A stretch of 64,000 bases of DNA from Harmonia axyridis (GCF_914767665.1 NC_059503.1:1674001-1738000); one strand, 5' to 3'. Counted from the stretch's first letter, positions 1-12,796 are shown. The notes: generated from the letters alone by a model not told the origin. Numbers and translations: made by a program.

Positions 1-626
1 GTCTCTCTACATCCTATCTATCGAAAATTTACGTATTCAATAAAATATACGTCTTAAAATTCATTTTCGAGGTATATTTCAAGTAAAATGGAGCAAATAA
101 ACAATTATAATTCAAGTCAGTGCTCTCCTCCAATTTTATCATGGTTATGTCAGAATTGAACAAAACCAAATCAACTCGATGTCAATCGAGTCTCAATTTG
201 AACGAAACTAGTATCCTTACCTGAACCAATCTATCTATCCTGCACATATCGGATAACGTATCAGACTATGCGAATGATATGATATGGGAATTTACTAGCA
301 AATTAGATCCCATAACATACCGCTGTTGAATTTCATTATCGTACAGACATTGCAATCAATTTTTTCATATGGAAGTCAACGGTGTGAGTCGGAAGAATAG
401 ACTGCTTGACATATTTCGTGTAATTCTATATTTATGTGTATGCAACCAATACCTGATATCGATTTACTTCTATTAAGTTCGATAATTGTATAACACATAT
501 ATATTATCGGTTTCATTGATGGAATTTTTGACATTACGTTTCCAAGCTTTTTAATTCATCTAAGTAATTCTTCTACAATGAAAAAATACCTGAAACATAC
601 ATTCCATCGACCATAATCATACATGA
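1..626. other. AT-rich stretch, no gene recognised
   Basis: No reading frame, RNA gene or recognised repeat is visible. The sequence is AT-rich and of low information up to the first hAT-like element. Confidence 0.4.
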
Positions 627-1805
627 CTAAGATCCACTGACTTGATTTCAAGTCAAGCTCAAGTCAAGTAGTACTTTTTCAATCTGAAGTCATATCAGGT
701 TACTTGATTTCAAGCAGTTTTATGGTGTAGTGTCACATAAATAAAAAAGATTGAAATGAGAAGGAGCCTTGCACAAAACACTTCTATTCATTAAACTTTG
801 TAAAAAAGAACCAAAATATCAACTTTTTTTGTAATAAAAACATAAATTAAATCACTATAAATCATAACAATATAAAAAATAAAGTTTCTTAATATTGACA
901 AACCTCCAGGCTTTGTTTGATTTTATAATTTCTCATCCAGGATCTAAGACACATAAGGCATCTCATAGATTTGTGGTCTAACCTATTGCGGGTTTTTGTA
1001 ACTGTAAAAGCAGCTCTGGAAAATTATCTTTCATTAGGAGCTGAAGATGCTGGCGTTGATGACAAATCTTTGGCCAAGTTTGGAAATATATTTCTCTAAT
1101 TCTGTGGTTATTCCGTTCATTCTTCCACATCTTGTAGAACAAAATCGTGCGAGAATATATCAGAAACGCACAGTTTTCATGGTTATATTTTATTATTCTA
1201 TGTTGGCACTCCGAACTTTCCGCTACGGCTTTATCTGTCAATTCATCAAATTGCCTTAAAGAAATCATTTCTGCCAACCAACATTTTTCAATGCAAAAAT
1301 CACTAAATTATATTTATGGAAATATTTCATTAATTTCAATGAAAATGCAATGAATTAGAGAAAATAATGTATAATACTCGTACAGAAGGCTCATTCTACC
1401 ACTCGTTCATTCCAAAACTCGCCACTTCGTGGCTCGTTTTTGAATTTTGAACTCGTGGAAGAATATCAATGCCTTCTGCACTTGTATTATGAATAACTAT
1501 TCTGAAACTACCAAAATATACCAATAGATTTCCTAGAAATGTGAGAAAACTACTAATAGTCACACTGGCGAATGCTTCAGTCTCTCGACGCTCGGGGAAT
1601 CCCCTTATTTAGTCTAAGCGCTCACGAGATTGCAGAAATATATACCGTGAGACGCTTGCATATCAAGCTCAAGTAATGTCAAGTAGCTTGATATCAAATC
1701 AAGCAATAAATATCTTAAATCAAGTCAAGCCAAGCTGAAGTATGTAATTTTTCACGAGCTTGAAGTTGGTTAAAATGTCGAGCTATTTGGCTTGATGAAT
1801 CCCTA
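627..1805 (+). mobile_element. hAT-like non-autonomous element, copy H1, carrying a nested repeat
   Basis: This copy matches the hAT-like family that recurs through the window. The 3' end reads TGAATCCCTA (1796-1805) and the decayed 5' end begins near 627. CAAGTCAAG-type subterminal repeats lie at both ends. The minus strand of the middle part carries decayed pieces of the hAT C-terminal dimerisation region. A second, unrelated repeat (1096-1500) is inserted inside the segment that other copies carry uninterrupted, so this hAT copy is older than that insertion. Confidence 0.75.
1096..1500 (+). repeat. Unclassified ~0.4-kb hairpin-bearing repeat (R1), copy a
   Basis: Near-identical sequence recurs at 31936-32350 (inverted) and 51607-51985, with a shorter piece at about 32560-32690. 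One end reads CTAATTCTGTGG and the other GAATAACTAT. The right third folds on itself: CAGAAGGC near 1383 pairs with GCCTTCTG near 1471, with complementary sequence between. Short frames occur on both strands but are not preserved among copies, so it is probably non-coding. No family is assigned. Confidence 0.7.
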
Positions 1806-2700
1806 CATATTAGGAAAGATAGCTAGGCTAGAACAGTAGGAAACGACCTCCGAAATAAAAATTCCAACGGTTGTAGATCTGGTCAACATCAACGTCCATA
1901 TCTTCTCCTCTCCTTAATGCGTTGTTCAGTCCAAAAACAAAGAAAGCCAGCACCTCAGCACAAATTAACGATAAGCTCTCTTCCCCCCAGACACAATTAT
2001 CCAAAATGAAAAATTCCCTCTGGCCGGCAGGTTCAATGCATCCCAATCCAGAGTTTGCCAACATCGTATACGCGTATGTCCACTTGATAAATGACCATCA
2101 CTTTATTAACCATAACTGCCGCTTCAACCGTTACCATTCTTGCACTACGCCAGCGTGTAAGGTAGCCTTTATTTTGATCAGTACACAACAGGTTGAATTA
2201 ACGGCCTCCTTTGATTTTGCCGCGTCATTATTTGCCCTTGCGCCTTCGTCACTTTTGAATAGTCCCTGATGATGACCCGTCCCGGCAGGTTCTTACAAAT
2301 TATCCGCTAGAAACTACTGAATTGGATTTTCGGTATTAATCACGCGGAGAGACGGAGAAAGAGAGAGAGGGAGGGAGAATGAAGACGCGGAGATGATACA
2401 GTTGATAAAGTTTGAAAGAATTCTGTGATTAATTAGTGGAGTATTACTATAATCTAATGGAAGCCACAGGACTAAATGATTGCTCTTTTGTTGCTAGTTA
2501 ATGGAGTGTTTTGTCATTAATTAAAACCGCCTCGGATTTAGGAACTAATCAACCACTTCTTCTAGTCTCTAGTCTTTACAAACGCTCATGGAAGAATTGG
2601 AGAAGGTTGTCCTTTGATTAAATGCAAGGTGTGTTTTGTCAGATATCATCGTTACGTTATATTAGAGGCTATTGTAAAGTTCACCCACCTGTTTCATAGG
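1806..2700. other. No gene recognised; GA-rich tract
   Basis: Overlapping open frames on both strands at about 1828-2269 do not resemble a known protein. A purine-rich GA tract occupies about 2345-2380. Part of this segment is less AT-rich than its surroundings and could be conserved non-coding DNA, but nothing shows that directly. Confidence 0.3.
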
Positions 2701-2729
2701 TATCTAACACTTCACTCAATAAATCCTGG

Positions 2730-3560
2730 GCCAGATCAGTAAACACATATTTTTCTCAGAAATTCGACTTTATTCTTCAACATGGTCACCTTTAGGAGTG
2801 AAACATGTGCTTCAACGCTTCTAACTTTTCCATATTTGTTTTTGCCTGCTTTAGAGCCCAATTTATTTCCCTGAATCATTCTTTTCAAGTCTGCAAAGAG
2901 TCAGTTATCTCTGAGGACCAGATCTGGAGCAAAATCTGGATGATCCAGAAGTTAGAACTGCAATTCGTTCAATTTGATCATGGTTTTCAACGTTGAGTGA
3001 CAAGGAGTATTGTCTAGGAGGAAGAAAAGTATTTCTTTTTCATTTGAGGACGTGAACAATATACCATGCACGTCCCAAAATACAGATGCCATAATTTAGC
3101 CAGATGATGTTTGACTTTTAGTCCCTTTGGACGGCTTTCATTGTGTTTTCCAATCAGCTAACATTATCCTCGACTCAAAAGTGTACCAATGAATTCATGT
3201 TTCATACACTGTCACATATCGATGAAAAAAACCAAATTATTTCGCTTAAACAGCTCCAAACAGCGTTCGGATTGTTTTGTTGCTTTTTATCAGCGGTCGC
3301 CAATCATGGCTCCCATTTCGAGAAGAGCTTACTCATGGAGAAATGTTCAGGCAAAATTGTAAATATACTGCCTTCTGATAACTTCAGCTGCAATGCTATT
3401 TCATGCAACTTCAATTTATAGGATAGCGGATCTTTTTGATGTTCAAATTTGTCTACAATACGACGAACTATTTCAAATTGTATCTTTTTAGAAAAGCCTG
3501 TGCAATTTTCCAAAAGCTTCCAAAACCAAGTTTGTGTTCTTTTTTTTTGTCAACATACTG
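2730..3560 (-). pseudogene. Decayed mariner-type (DD34D-like) transposase relic
   Basis: Read on the minus strand, the segment gives broken pieces of a mariner transposase. The frame at 3304-3513 resembles the helix-turn-helix part of mariner proteins (LHEIALQL, then KWEP). Minus-strand sequence at about 3240-3300 continues with LLTADKKQQ, the usual linker before the first catalytic block. Toward 2800-2980 the segment resembles the C-terminal part. Stops and frameshifts occur throughout, so it is a dead copy. The subfamily is a guess from general resemblance. Confidence 0.55.
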
Positions 3561-4738
3561 CTCAAATGTTCTATGATTCTGTCATCCACAAGGAATGTAG
3601 CAGCTAACTAGAAATTATCCGTTGTTACTGAAATATTGAGTTCATCTTCTCCAATTTTCTCGTGTTCTGATCGAGCGAACAGCTTAAAATTCCGCACCTG
3701 AGTTGAACATCGTATTTTTCATTGAAATACTAATTCAAACTCAGAAAAACAATAATGATCGACACTTCCTGCTCCACGAACACTACACGAAGTCGGAAAG
3801 ACACTAATTAAACCCAGTTGAAAAAAAACTCCTTCCGCAACATGTTACACATCTCCAATAAAGCACAAGAAAAACATTCCTCATCCTAATTAGAGAATTG
3901 CAACGATAATTCTACGATAAATTTCTCCGTCTGTTCACCTATCGATCATCCTTTACTCAAAGCCGATCTGCACCGAGACAACGCGCCTCTCCCGCAAAAA
4001 ACGCCAATGGCCTCAGTAAAAATCACCGGCCAGCTTCAATTACCAGCGCTCGGCAAAAACAAATCGCTTTATTCAGCATCTGAACAAGATCGCGCTGAAC
4101 CTTCCAGAATTCTCGGCTAATGATGTCAATATCGATGGTCTCGATGGATGTCTTTTTGTCGAAAAGGCCCATTACCGGTCCAATGGATCATTTTCTCATA
4201 CACGACTCGATCAGGTAATATCTGTTTGATTTGTGCGTTTCTTTTTTTTTTTGCTGGGATCAGGATTGCCTGGATGCCTGCCTTGTGTCGATGCCTGTTT
4301 GGTATGCGTTTTTCTCGTTGTTACTTTGGTAATTGCCGGCGATGCTGATGCACATTATTTATGACTTCTTGGTCTCTTCGAGTGGGTTGAAAAAATTTTG
4401 GGGAATTGGAAATGATGTTGGTAACGATGTGTTTCCATAAACGCTTGGTAATTTCTTGTATTGGTTTTTGGGTTTCTGGTCCTTTTGCGTTCAATTGAAC
4501 GGCAGATCTTTTTGGGATCCGTTTACGTGCAATCGAAGAGAGAATTCATTACCGAAATTTCAACTCAATGTTTTTTTATATTGATAAACGTGGGAATTAA
4601 CCTTCAGACTTATTATTCGATTCATTTAGAGATAAGACGAGACTATGAGCTAATGTCTCAAAATTGTAATGGTTACATTTCAAATTTCAAATAAATCAGA
4701 AATTGTATCGAATTTTTGCGATGCAACATGAATAAATA
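3561..4738. other. No gene recognised
   Basis: Only short chance frames are present. There is a GC-richer patch at about 3960-4170 and a poly-T run near 4240. No repeat from the rest of the window was recognised here. Confidence 0.35.
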
Positions 4739-4740
4739 TA

Positions 4741-5678
4741 AAGGGTGTTTTTTAGAGCTATAGAACTTCAAATAGCAATAAAACAACGATATATTATTCG
4801 ATTGACATGAATTTCATTTATCCGCAAGATAATCTTGTGTCATTACATTTGAAATATGATTTCTGGCATATGATCGCCACGGCTGGCTCGGATGTAGTCC
4901 AATCTGGACGTCCAATTTTCGATTACTTTTTCCAACATTTGTGGCCGTATATCGGCAATAACACGGCGAATGTTGTCTTCCAAATGGTCAAGGGTTTGTG
5001 GCTTATCGGTATATATCAATGACTTTACATAGCTTCACAGAAAGTAGTCTAGCGGTGTTAAATCACAAGATCTTGGAGGCCAATTCACAGGCCCAAAACG
5101 TGAAATTAGGCGGTCACCAAACGTGTCTTTCAATAAATCGATTGTGGCACGAGCTGTGTGACATGTTGCGCCGTCTTGTTGGAACCACATCTCCTGGACA
5201 TCATGGTTGTTCAATTCAGGAATGAAAAAGTTAGTAATCATGGCTCTATACCGATCACCATTGACTGTAAAGTTCTGGCCATCATCGTTTTTGAAGAAGT
5301 ACGGACCAATGATTCCACCAGCCCATAAAGCGCACCAAACAGTCAGTTTTTCTGGATGTAACGGTGTTTCGACATACACTTGAGGATTAGCTTCACTCCA
5401 AATGCGGCAGTTTTGTTTGTTGACGTAGCCATTCAACGAGAAGTGTGCTTCATCGCTAAACACAATAAAATGGACGTAGTGGGCGATACGTATTCCGCAC
5501 AAAACCATTATTTTCGAAATAACATTGCACTTTTTGCAAGCGTTGTTCAGGCGTGAATCTATACATGATGAATTGCCAAACCAAACAGAGAATAAATCAC
5601 TTGACACCTGTTAAATCGGTTGCCATCTTGAATAGTAATGCCAACTCAAAGTTATATACCTCGAAAAAAAACACCCTT
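4741..5678 (-). mobile_element. DD41D Tc1/mariner-type element, copy V1 (class I deletion)
   Basis: This is a 938-bp element with terminal AAGGGTGT / ACACCCTT and TA duplications at 4739-4740 and 5679-5680. The transposase reads on the minus strand. The frame at 5035-5607 covers FSDEAHF (first Asp), QQDGATCH (second Asp) and TPLDYFL (third Asp), with 41 residues between the second and third Asp. It then stops because the conserved Trp codon has become TGA. The region between the N-terminal helix-turn-helix and FSDEAHF is missing, as in most copies here. It cannot encode a full transposase. Confidence 0.9.
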
Positions 5679-5680
5679 TA

Positions 5681-6456
5681 TAATTTTATCCATTACCATT
5701 ACTGGGGTTCAACTGATAGCAACTCTTGTTGAATTTTTATCAGTCACTTTCAACCCAGCACAGAGCTTAGAAAAAATTATCCTGATAATATGTTTAGTCT
5801 GAGAAATTAAACTCCAATATTTTGATCTCACGATAATCAAGTCAACATTCTAGGCATTTACGGAAAAAGCCGTTTCAAGTGTAATATTTAATAAACAATA
5901 TCAGTATTATTAATACCGAAATCGGCCAAAGCATAGATCATTGCTATACGGTTTCATCTTTTCTTGCATCCTAGTAGAGCGCTATCCAGCCTCTGAAGCA
6001 CAATCATTAAATCGTATTTTCATCCGTGAAAAAAACCTAAATCGCAACTGTGAAGTTGTAGTGTTGAACATAATCAAATCGAAATCATTTTCCATCAATC
6101 TCTGCAACATTATTCAAGCATTTTCTTCACAATGCTGTAGATTATCATCCATCATTAGTCCAGTACAACAACCTAGAACAATTTGCCCCTAGGCAATAAA
6201 GCCATTACTGCGTGATTGAAAATTTGTAATGGAATCTTATGAGAAGACTAGAAGCTGTCTGCTGAAAAAGGTAATTCGACTGTGGACTCAACTGCTTCTT
6301 CACGTGAGGATATCATTCGTTATGTAATGATGGTTGGAATTAGATGTTCGACCACAAGATGACTTCTGTGTGGAATCAGCTATAACTATTTGAATTCGAT
6401 CTAATTTATTTTATATATACTTTTATCAATCCTCTTCCGTAATAGTTACTAAGTAG
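5681..6456. other. No gene recognised
   Basis: The longest frame (5941-6192, plus) has no recognisable motif. No known repeat was seen. Confidence 0.35.
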
Positions 6457-6459
6457 GTT

Positions 6460-6722
6460 GATATTATAACCAACTACTTGACTTGAAAATCAAGCTCATG
6501 AAATTTACATATTTAAGCTTGACTTGACTTGATTTTAGATATTTATTGCTTGATATTACTTGAGCTTGATATGCACGCATCGCACGGCATATATTTCTGC
6601 AATCTTGTGTGCACGCAGACTAAATAAGGGGATTCCTCGAGCGGCGAGACACTGAAGCATTCACCAGTGTGACTTTATTAATAGTTTTCTCACATCTCTA
6701 TTGAATCTTTTGGTAGATTTTG
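6460..6722 (-). mobile_element. hAT-like element fragment, copy H2
   Basis: This is the reverse complement of the 3' half of the hAT-like family. It has CTTGACTTGACTTG subterminal repeats, a segment reading TATATTTCTGCAATC, and a segment reading ACTAAATAAGGGGATTCC. Both termini are missing. Confidence 0.75.
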
Positions 6723-6790
6723 GACCCTGATCGTGATACTTCTCGAAGAGGTGTTCAAGATAGGGCACCGAGATTTTGTGATTTAACAGT

Positions 6791-6930
6791 TCTAGGCTTT
6801 TTTATTTGGTGAGACGTAAAAGATAAGGCCTATACCAATTCCTCTAAATCGATTCAAGATAGAATTCTAGCCGTTATCGAAGCCATACAGCCGCAAATAT
6901 ATGCGAATTGTTCATTAAAAAATTTCTTTA
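6791..6930 (+). pseudogene. Small C-terminal relic of a mariner-superfamily transposase
   Basis: Plus-strand translation gives GFFIW, then KDKAYTNS, SIQDRI and IEAIQPQI. This pattern matches the segment that follows the third catalytic Asp in insect mariner-like transposases. It is short, frameshifted and has no termini. Confidence 0.45.
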
Positions 6931-7867
6931 AAAGGATATGTTGCTGTAACCGTAGCTATGGCAGTTATTTGACTAATATCTTTTCCATTATTAATGACAT
7001 ACCTTCCTTTTTACAATGAAATAAGCATCCATTGATTTATCCTAAAATATACTCGTTTTTTTTTCAAAACGTATTCTTTCACTGGAAAACCTTCAATATA
7101 AGCATGAATTTTGTATTTTTGATGTTGAATAGATCATTGTGAAATATCTAAACGGCACATGACTTAAAACTCCGGGTCAGTATAAATTACTATTGTGTTA
7201 ATTTAGCGTCTAAAATGATGATTTGCTAGAACCTCTGTAAACGAGCTTCTTAAACCATCAATTTCGGGTTATTTCTTGACATAATGTAGGTATACTGAAT
7301 ACGTTTTCAATTCGTGTGACTCTTCAGCGCTTTCCCATAATATAATCCAGTAGAAGCGATAAACACAGCTGAAATTCGAGTACTATTTAACGAGCCAGTT
7401 AACAAGCGACAAACAATGTGCAGGAAACATTTCAACAGCAACCACAGGCAAGTCTTGACTAGAGAAAAGGGCTTCTGACCACATCCACTGAACACTCGTG
7501 TTTAATACGTCTGTTTGACCTGTACAGACCACTTACATCGAGGTATTATTCGGAATTTCCGCTTTTGTCAGAAAGAACCTCTGAGGATGTGGAATTTGTC
7601 GAGAATTTCCGTTGGAAATTGGAGCTGGAAAGCCATGAATAGACAATTCAATTGATTGTGCGATTAATTAATTAATTAGAGATAACGATCTTAGGCGAAA
7701 ATAAAATATTTCTGAATTGAATTGGAATGGAATGTGATTAGATTGAAAAACAAATACATATACACAGGTTTCGTGTCAATGCCGGATACCAACTTATTTT
7801 TGTACAAAATTTTGTGTAATTAGTTGTCATTTTCCTTGGAAAGCTCAAAATGGTAGGCAGAAATTAT
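6931..7867. other. No gene recognised
   Basis: Only short frames without motifs are present. A frame at 7307-7495 (minus) is hydrophobic but has no family resemblance. Confidence 0.3.
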
Positions 7868-7967
7868 CGTAAGTAATTGCACAAGTGCATCAAAATTACC
7901 GATAATTTTGCATGACAGCGTGTTGCCATAAAAACTGCATGAGTTCATTTTCATTTTTGGAGAAAGA
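7868..7967 (+). mobile_element. Half of a foldback MITE
   Basis: About 100 bp closely matches the left arm of the foldback MITE at 15441-15662, including GTGCATCAAAATTACC and TGACAGCGTGTTG. It breaks off at AGAAAGAC and runs straight into a DD41D fragment. Confidence 0.75.
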
Positions 7968-8397
7968 CAACAAACAAAACTGCCGCATTTGGAGTGAACC
8001 TAATCCTCAAGTGTATGTCGAAACACCGTTACATCCAGAAAAACTGACTGTTTGGTGCGCTTTATGGGCTGGTGGAACCATTGGTCCGTACTTCATCAAA
8101 AACGATGATGGCCAGAACGTTACAGTCAATGGTGATCGGTATAGAGCCATGAATACTAACTTTTACATTCCTGAATTCAACAATCATACGGCCACAAATG
8201 TTGGAAAAAGTCATCGAAAATTGGACGTCCAGATTGGACCACATCCGAGCCAGCCGTGGCGGTGATATGCCAGAAATCATATTTAAAATATAATGCCACA
8301 AGATTATCTTGCGGATAAATAAAATTCATGTCAATCGAATAATCCATCGTTGTTTTATTGCAATTTAAAGTTCTATAGCTAAAAAAAAAACACCCTT
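7968..8397 (+). mobile_element. DD41D element, copy V2 (5'-truncated and internally deleted)
   Basis: The sequence starts inside the transposase at the NKQNCRIW block and ends with the family 3' terminus ACACCCTT at 8397, followed by TA. About 300 bp that would hold the second and third catalytic Asp are missing: the sequence passes from EFNNH directly into the segment ahead of VGKSHRK. The reading frame at 7912-8265 starts in the adjoining MITE half and continues into this fragment, making a chimeric open frame of 117 codons with no plausible function. Confidence 0.85.
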
Positions 8398-8499
8398 TAT
8401 TTGCTGCAGCAGCATTATTCTCAGTTGTTCTTGAGCGACGTACACGGTTTATATTCTTCACAACATTAATTAGTCTCAACACCTCATGTGTTCTTCCAC

Positions 8500-8690
8500 C
8501 AGTTCACTATTACCAACCGAGAATGTTTTGCAAACTGTGACTACAACATTTTCACCATTCTCGTAGTGAATTTCAACAATTTCAATGCGTTATTGAAGCA
8601 TGTATCGTTCCATTTTTGGCAATGTCAAAATATGACAGCTTCAAAAGTGACAGCTATTCAAAATGGAACCTTTTATTGGAAAATCAAATG
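8500..8690 (-). pseudogene. N-terminal relic of an insect mariner-like transposase
   Basis: The minus strand reads MERYMLQ, a stop, then RIEIVEIHYENGEN. This is the typical start of a common insect mariner-type transposase. It lies behind an upstream TTTTGAATAGC segment also seen at about 26540 and 63490. An in-frame stop disables it. No catalytic part adjoins. Confidence 0.55.
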
Positions 8691-8699
8691 AAGAGGCTT

Positions 8700-10245
8700 C
8701 CTTAATTCTTCAAAAATTCCTAGAGTCAATCGAAAGAATTCCAGATACCTTCCCATACAAAAGTCCTGATGATGTGAAAACCGAAGCTGAGACATGTAAT
8801 TGACCTTTGATACTTACGAACTGTAACGCGTTAAATTCGATTAAGATCATGTGACGGAATTTTGACGTACAGGACCTCCCGTGTCGAAATATACGGGTTA
8901 TCCAATATATAGGTAAATTATCCGCAAGAGATACTTCTAAGTTGCTCGGCTGAAGTTTCACAGCTACCATTTTACCATGTAAACTGGTTATCGTTAATTC
9001 ACATCGAAAATTCAGAGGGATCAGTTACAACTGATCAGATTAATCGAATTCGACTTCCACGTTTATTGGAATAGAATTTTCGTTCGGAGATGGAGATTTT
9101 TTCTGATCTATACTCCTATACCTCTATGCTATTCATCTGGTGTCCAAACACCCTATAGATTCAACAAATGATAGTTGGTAATTGATCAGACTTAAGCCTT
9201 CTTTGCGACAAGACCAATCTAGTATTCTACAGTAATTTCAGATTTCGAAAAAAAGAATATTAAACGAAATTAGAAGAAACACAACAATTTGGATAACAGA
9301 ATAATCGCTATGGGAAAATTGGGAACGATGGAATTCACTGCGATTGCAGATGCGGGAATAGTTGGAGTATCCACGCGTAAAATTGATCCGGGATAATCAT
9401 TTTAAATGCCCGAGATTGCTCAATTTCCGAAGCGACAATCGAATACTTCATCGAATATGACATCATATTTATAATACTGGTTTTTCTCGAAATGCCGGCG
9501 CGGAATTATTTACTTAGCGTGGCTCTATCTTCGACATGTCACTTTTTACAGCATTCTAACGACTCGGATCCGGTTCTGTGCAAGGGATATCGGCCGCGGA
9601 GGAGGTCGACGATGATAATTGACTACTTTGGAATCGACGAAGAAAAAAGATTACCCCTTGCGAGATCTTCACAGTGGAAATAATATTACGAAGGCCCATG
9701 AACGGAACCATGAGGGATGCCTGATTAGATTAGATTTAAGGGCACCGCGTCCTCTTGGTCAATTGTGCTCCCTATAAGAGCTCTTTTCGCTATTACGTGA
9801 TTAACAGCTTGCTCTCCAGTTCCAGAATTCTAAAGATCTCTACTTCCTCACTTCTAAAAGTTTCTTGTCCAGAGCATATTTTGCGTAGGCTAGTGATCCT
9901 CGCCCTAGAATCTGCACTCGTTCTTTCTGCTCAACCCATTCTCATAAGATGCCTTCTGAAGCGACAATATCATCCGTACCTCCATAGTCGATTACGATAG
10001 TTTAAAACTCAATCGATCTAGTGCAAAGTGCAAAACTATTAAACACTCAAAGTGACAGGTTTCGCGCTTAACCCAGAATTAGAGTCTCCTGAATATCCAG
10101 CTAATTATTCTTGTAGAGGTGGAATTTAAATTTTTTTCAATAAAGGCAGAGGAAAAGGATGTCAATCCTAAAAATACTCTCTACACGATGCAGCTTTTTG
10201 GATTACTTACAGACTTTGTTGCTAAGACAGTTGGTCTTGTATGTG
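8700..10245. other. No gene recognised
   Basis: Frames at 8710-8970 (minus), 9492-9683 and 9755-10000 (plus) are open but show no recognisable domain or splice pattern. They may be chance frames in a GC-richer patch at about 9490-9670. Confidence 0.3.
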
Positions 10246-10248
10246 GAG

Positions 10249-11020
10249 TAGGGATTCAGGGCTTGGCTTAATTTTCAAGCTACTTGGTTTGAGGTTGACT
10301 TGATTTCAAGTCAAGTCAAGTATTTATTTATCGAGTACTTGAATCATATGAAGCTACATTATTTTTAGCAGTTTTATTGTTAAGTGTCACATCCATAAAA
10401 ATGATGAAATGAGAAAGAAAGAAACGAAAATATCAATTATTTTGAAATAGAAACATAAATTACATCACTATAAATCATAACAAAATGAAAAATAATAAAG
10501 AAATAAAGTTCCTATATATTGAGAACCTCAAGGCTTTGTTTGATTTCATAATTTTCCATCCAGGATCTAAGACACATGAGGCATCTTATAGATTCGTCGC
10601 TTAACATATTGCGGGTTCTTGTAACTGTAAGAGCAGTTTTGTATATTGTCTTTCAACAGGAGCTGAAGATGCTGGCGTTGATGAGAAATCCTTGTCCATT
10701 TTGGCCAAGTTTGGATAGATATTTCTCAAACTACCAAAATCTACCAATAGATTTCATAGAAATGTGAGAAAACTACTAACAAAGTCACACTGGCAAATGC
10801 TTCAGTCTCTCGGCGCTCAAGGAATCCCCTTATTTAGTCTAAGCGCGCACGAGACTGCAGAAATATATGCCGTGCGACCTGTGCATATCAACCTCAAGTA
10901 AAATCAAGTAACTTGATATCAAGTCAAGCAATAAATATCTAAAGTCAAGTCAAGCTCAAGTATGTAATTTTTCACGAGCTTAATTTTCAAGTCAAGTAGT
11001 TGCTTAAAATCTCAAGCGCA
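10249..11020 (+). mobile_element. hAT-like non-autonomous element, copy H3
   Basis: It begins TAGGGATTCA, followed by CAAG-rich subterminal repeats, then the conserved internal segment with the antisense hAT C-terminal relic at about 10550-10730. The 3' terminus is lost: the copy fades at about 11020, before a run of nine G (11023-11031). Confidence 0.8.
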
Positions 11021-12408
11021 TAAGGGGGGGGGGTCAATTACTTATCGACGCCTTCAAAATAATACATACAATTTCACAAAAAAATTAAGGACCAAACATA
11101 ATAAAATCTTCATACATTTATCAACAGAATAATTTGGAGACATTGAATATTGGTTAACTTAAAATTAGTAGGAAATATTATTTATGTTATGCCTTATTTA
11201 TTAGTGGAATTCACTGAAACTGAAGCAGAAATATTAATTTTATAAACATCATTTATGACTTTTTAGTAATTAAGTAAAAGACAATTCATTAAAAAAAAAC
11301 GCAACATGACCGTCAAGATAATAATAATAATACATTTATTCGCGATAATTAATTAAAACTAAATCTACATTCTGACAATACCCAGGATAATCAAAAAATC
11401 AGATAATAATTCAACATTATTTTTGTTTTATGACTTTTGTTTTTATTTCATATTTCTGGGAAGATGATTTTAGTGCCAATTGAAATATTTCCTTGAATAT
11501 GTGAGCCAGAATGATAATAAACTCAGTATTGAGACGTTTGATCTTTTATGGTTAAGGAGAACTACATGTCATTTTCAGTATCTTTTTATCTAGCTAAAAA
11601 CGATATTCTGAAAAAAAGTTTCTCCGTCTTTCAACACTCGAAATAACAAACTGAAGGGTGTGTATGACTTTATCTCTGATAATCACAAACCTTTTTTTTC
11701 TTTGGTATAAGCGATGACAAGACTTGTTCGGGTTTCGCCATATAAGAAAACAGTCGGCTTTTGACAGAGGGGACCCCCTTGGAGTGATTTGGGCATCAGG
11801 TGTCCGATATTCAATGTCCAGCTCAAATTGTCACATCATATTCCCATTGTAAGGCGACTCTTGTCGTTTGGATTTTTTACTCATGTGTGAAACCGATCTT
11901 ACACTCGGGTCTGGACCTTTCTTGTTCCATCACGTTTATACCGGGATGAGGTAATCGTTACGTGCGTCAATTATATCCGATTCTTCGGTCCATTTCGAGT
12001 CTCGGTCGGAATCGATCAGCTTCAATTTTGTTTCTGCTCAATAAGTTCGTTAGACGGCCAGATGGTCGAATTAGGCCAGGGTGAGAGGCTCCTTTGGTTG
12101 TGTGGAGATGACACGTGGTTTAGATTTGAACTTATTTTACGTTAAAAATTAGAAAAGCAATTTTTTTCCGATATTAGTTATGCTTTTACCGATATAATAG
12201 TGGTATTTACATTGTTGTCAGATTTTTAATTTTTCCGGAATAATAATGAACTTAGTTATTCAAATGGATCATCTTGTAGTATACAATCTCCTATACCAAA
12301 ATGGCATATTTTTGGAGTTACAGCTACATTTATATTCACCGTAGTCATTTTGAAGCCTGAACCAAACAATTGTTCGGCGCCCCTGCTGAAAAAGCATCTA
12401 TAACAACA
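11021..12408. other. No gene recognised
   Basis: Very AT-rich to about 11700, then a GC-richer stretch at about 11700-12120 without a convincing reading frame. It could be host regulatory DNA, but there is no direct sign. Confidence 0.3.
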
Positions 12409-12409
12409 C

Positions 12410-12796
12410 GGCTTGACTTGATTTCAAGTCAAGCTCAAGTCAAGAAGTAGTTTTTCAATCTAAAGTCAAGTATTTATTTATCAAGTACTTGAATCATATC
12501 AAAGCTACTTGATTTTCAGCAGTTTTATTGTGTAGTGGTACATCAATTAAAACTGCTGAAATAAGAAGGAACCTTGCAAAAAACAATTTATTTATTAAAC
12601 TTATTGTATAAAAGAACCGAAAATATCAACATTCTTGAAATAGATTCATGAATTGAATCACTATAAGTTAGAACCAAATAAAAAATAAAGTTTCTCAATA
12701 TTGAGAAACCTTCAGGATTTGTTTGATCTCATAATTTTCCATCCAGGATCTGAGACACATGAGGCATTTTATAGATTTGTCGCCTAACCTATTGCG
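12410..12796 (+). mobile_element. hAT-like element fragment, copy H4
   Basis: This is the 5' half of the hAT-like family (CAAGTCAAGCTCAAGTCAAG subterminal repeats, then the body). It ends abruptly near 12796, where a mariner relic begins. The minus-strand hAT C-terminal tail (NRLGDKSI, CLRSWMENYEIKQ, ending VSQY) is intact to its stop. Confidence 0.8.

Noticed and set aside
6305..6345. A minus-strand peptide resembling an eh1/FIL repression motif (ITNDIL) that might be part of a BarH N-terminal exon
   Set aside because: It lies downstream of the terminal BarH exon in the direction of transcription and is too short to support.
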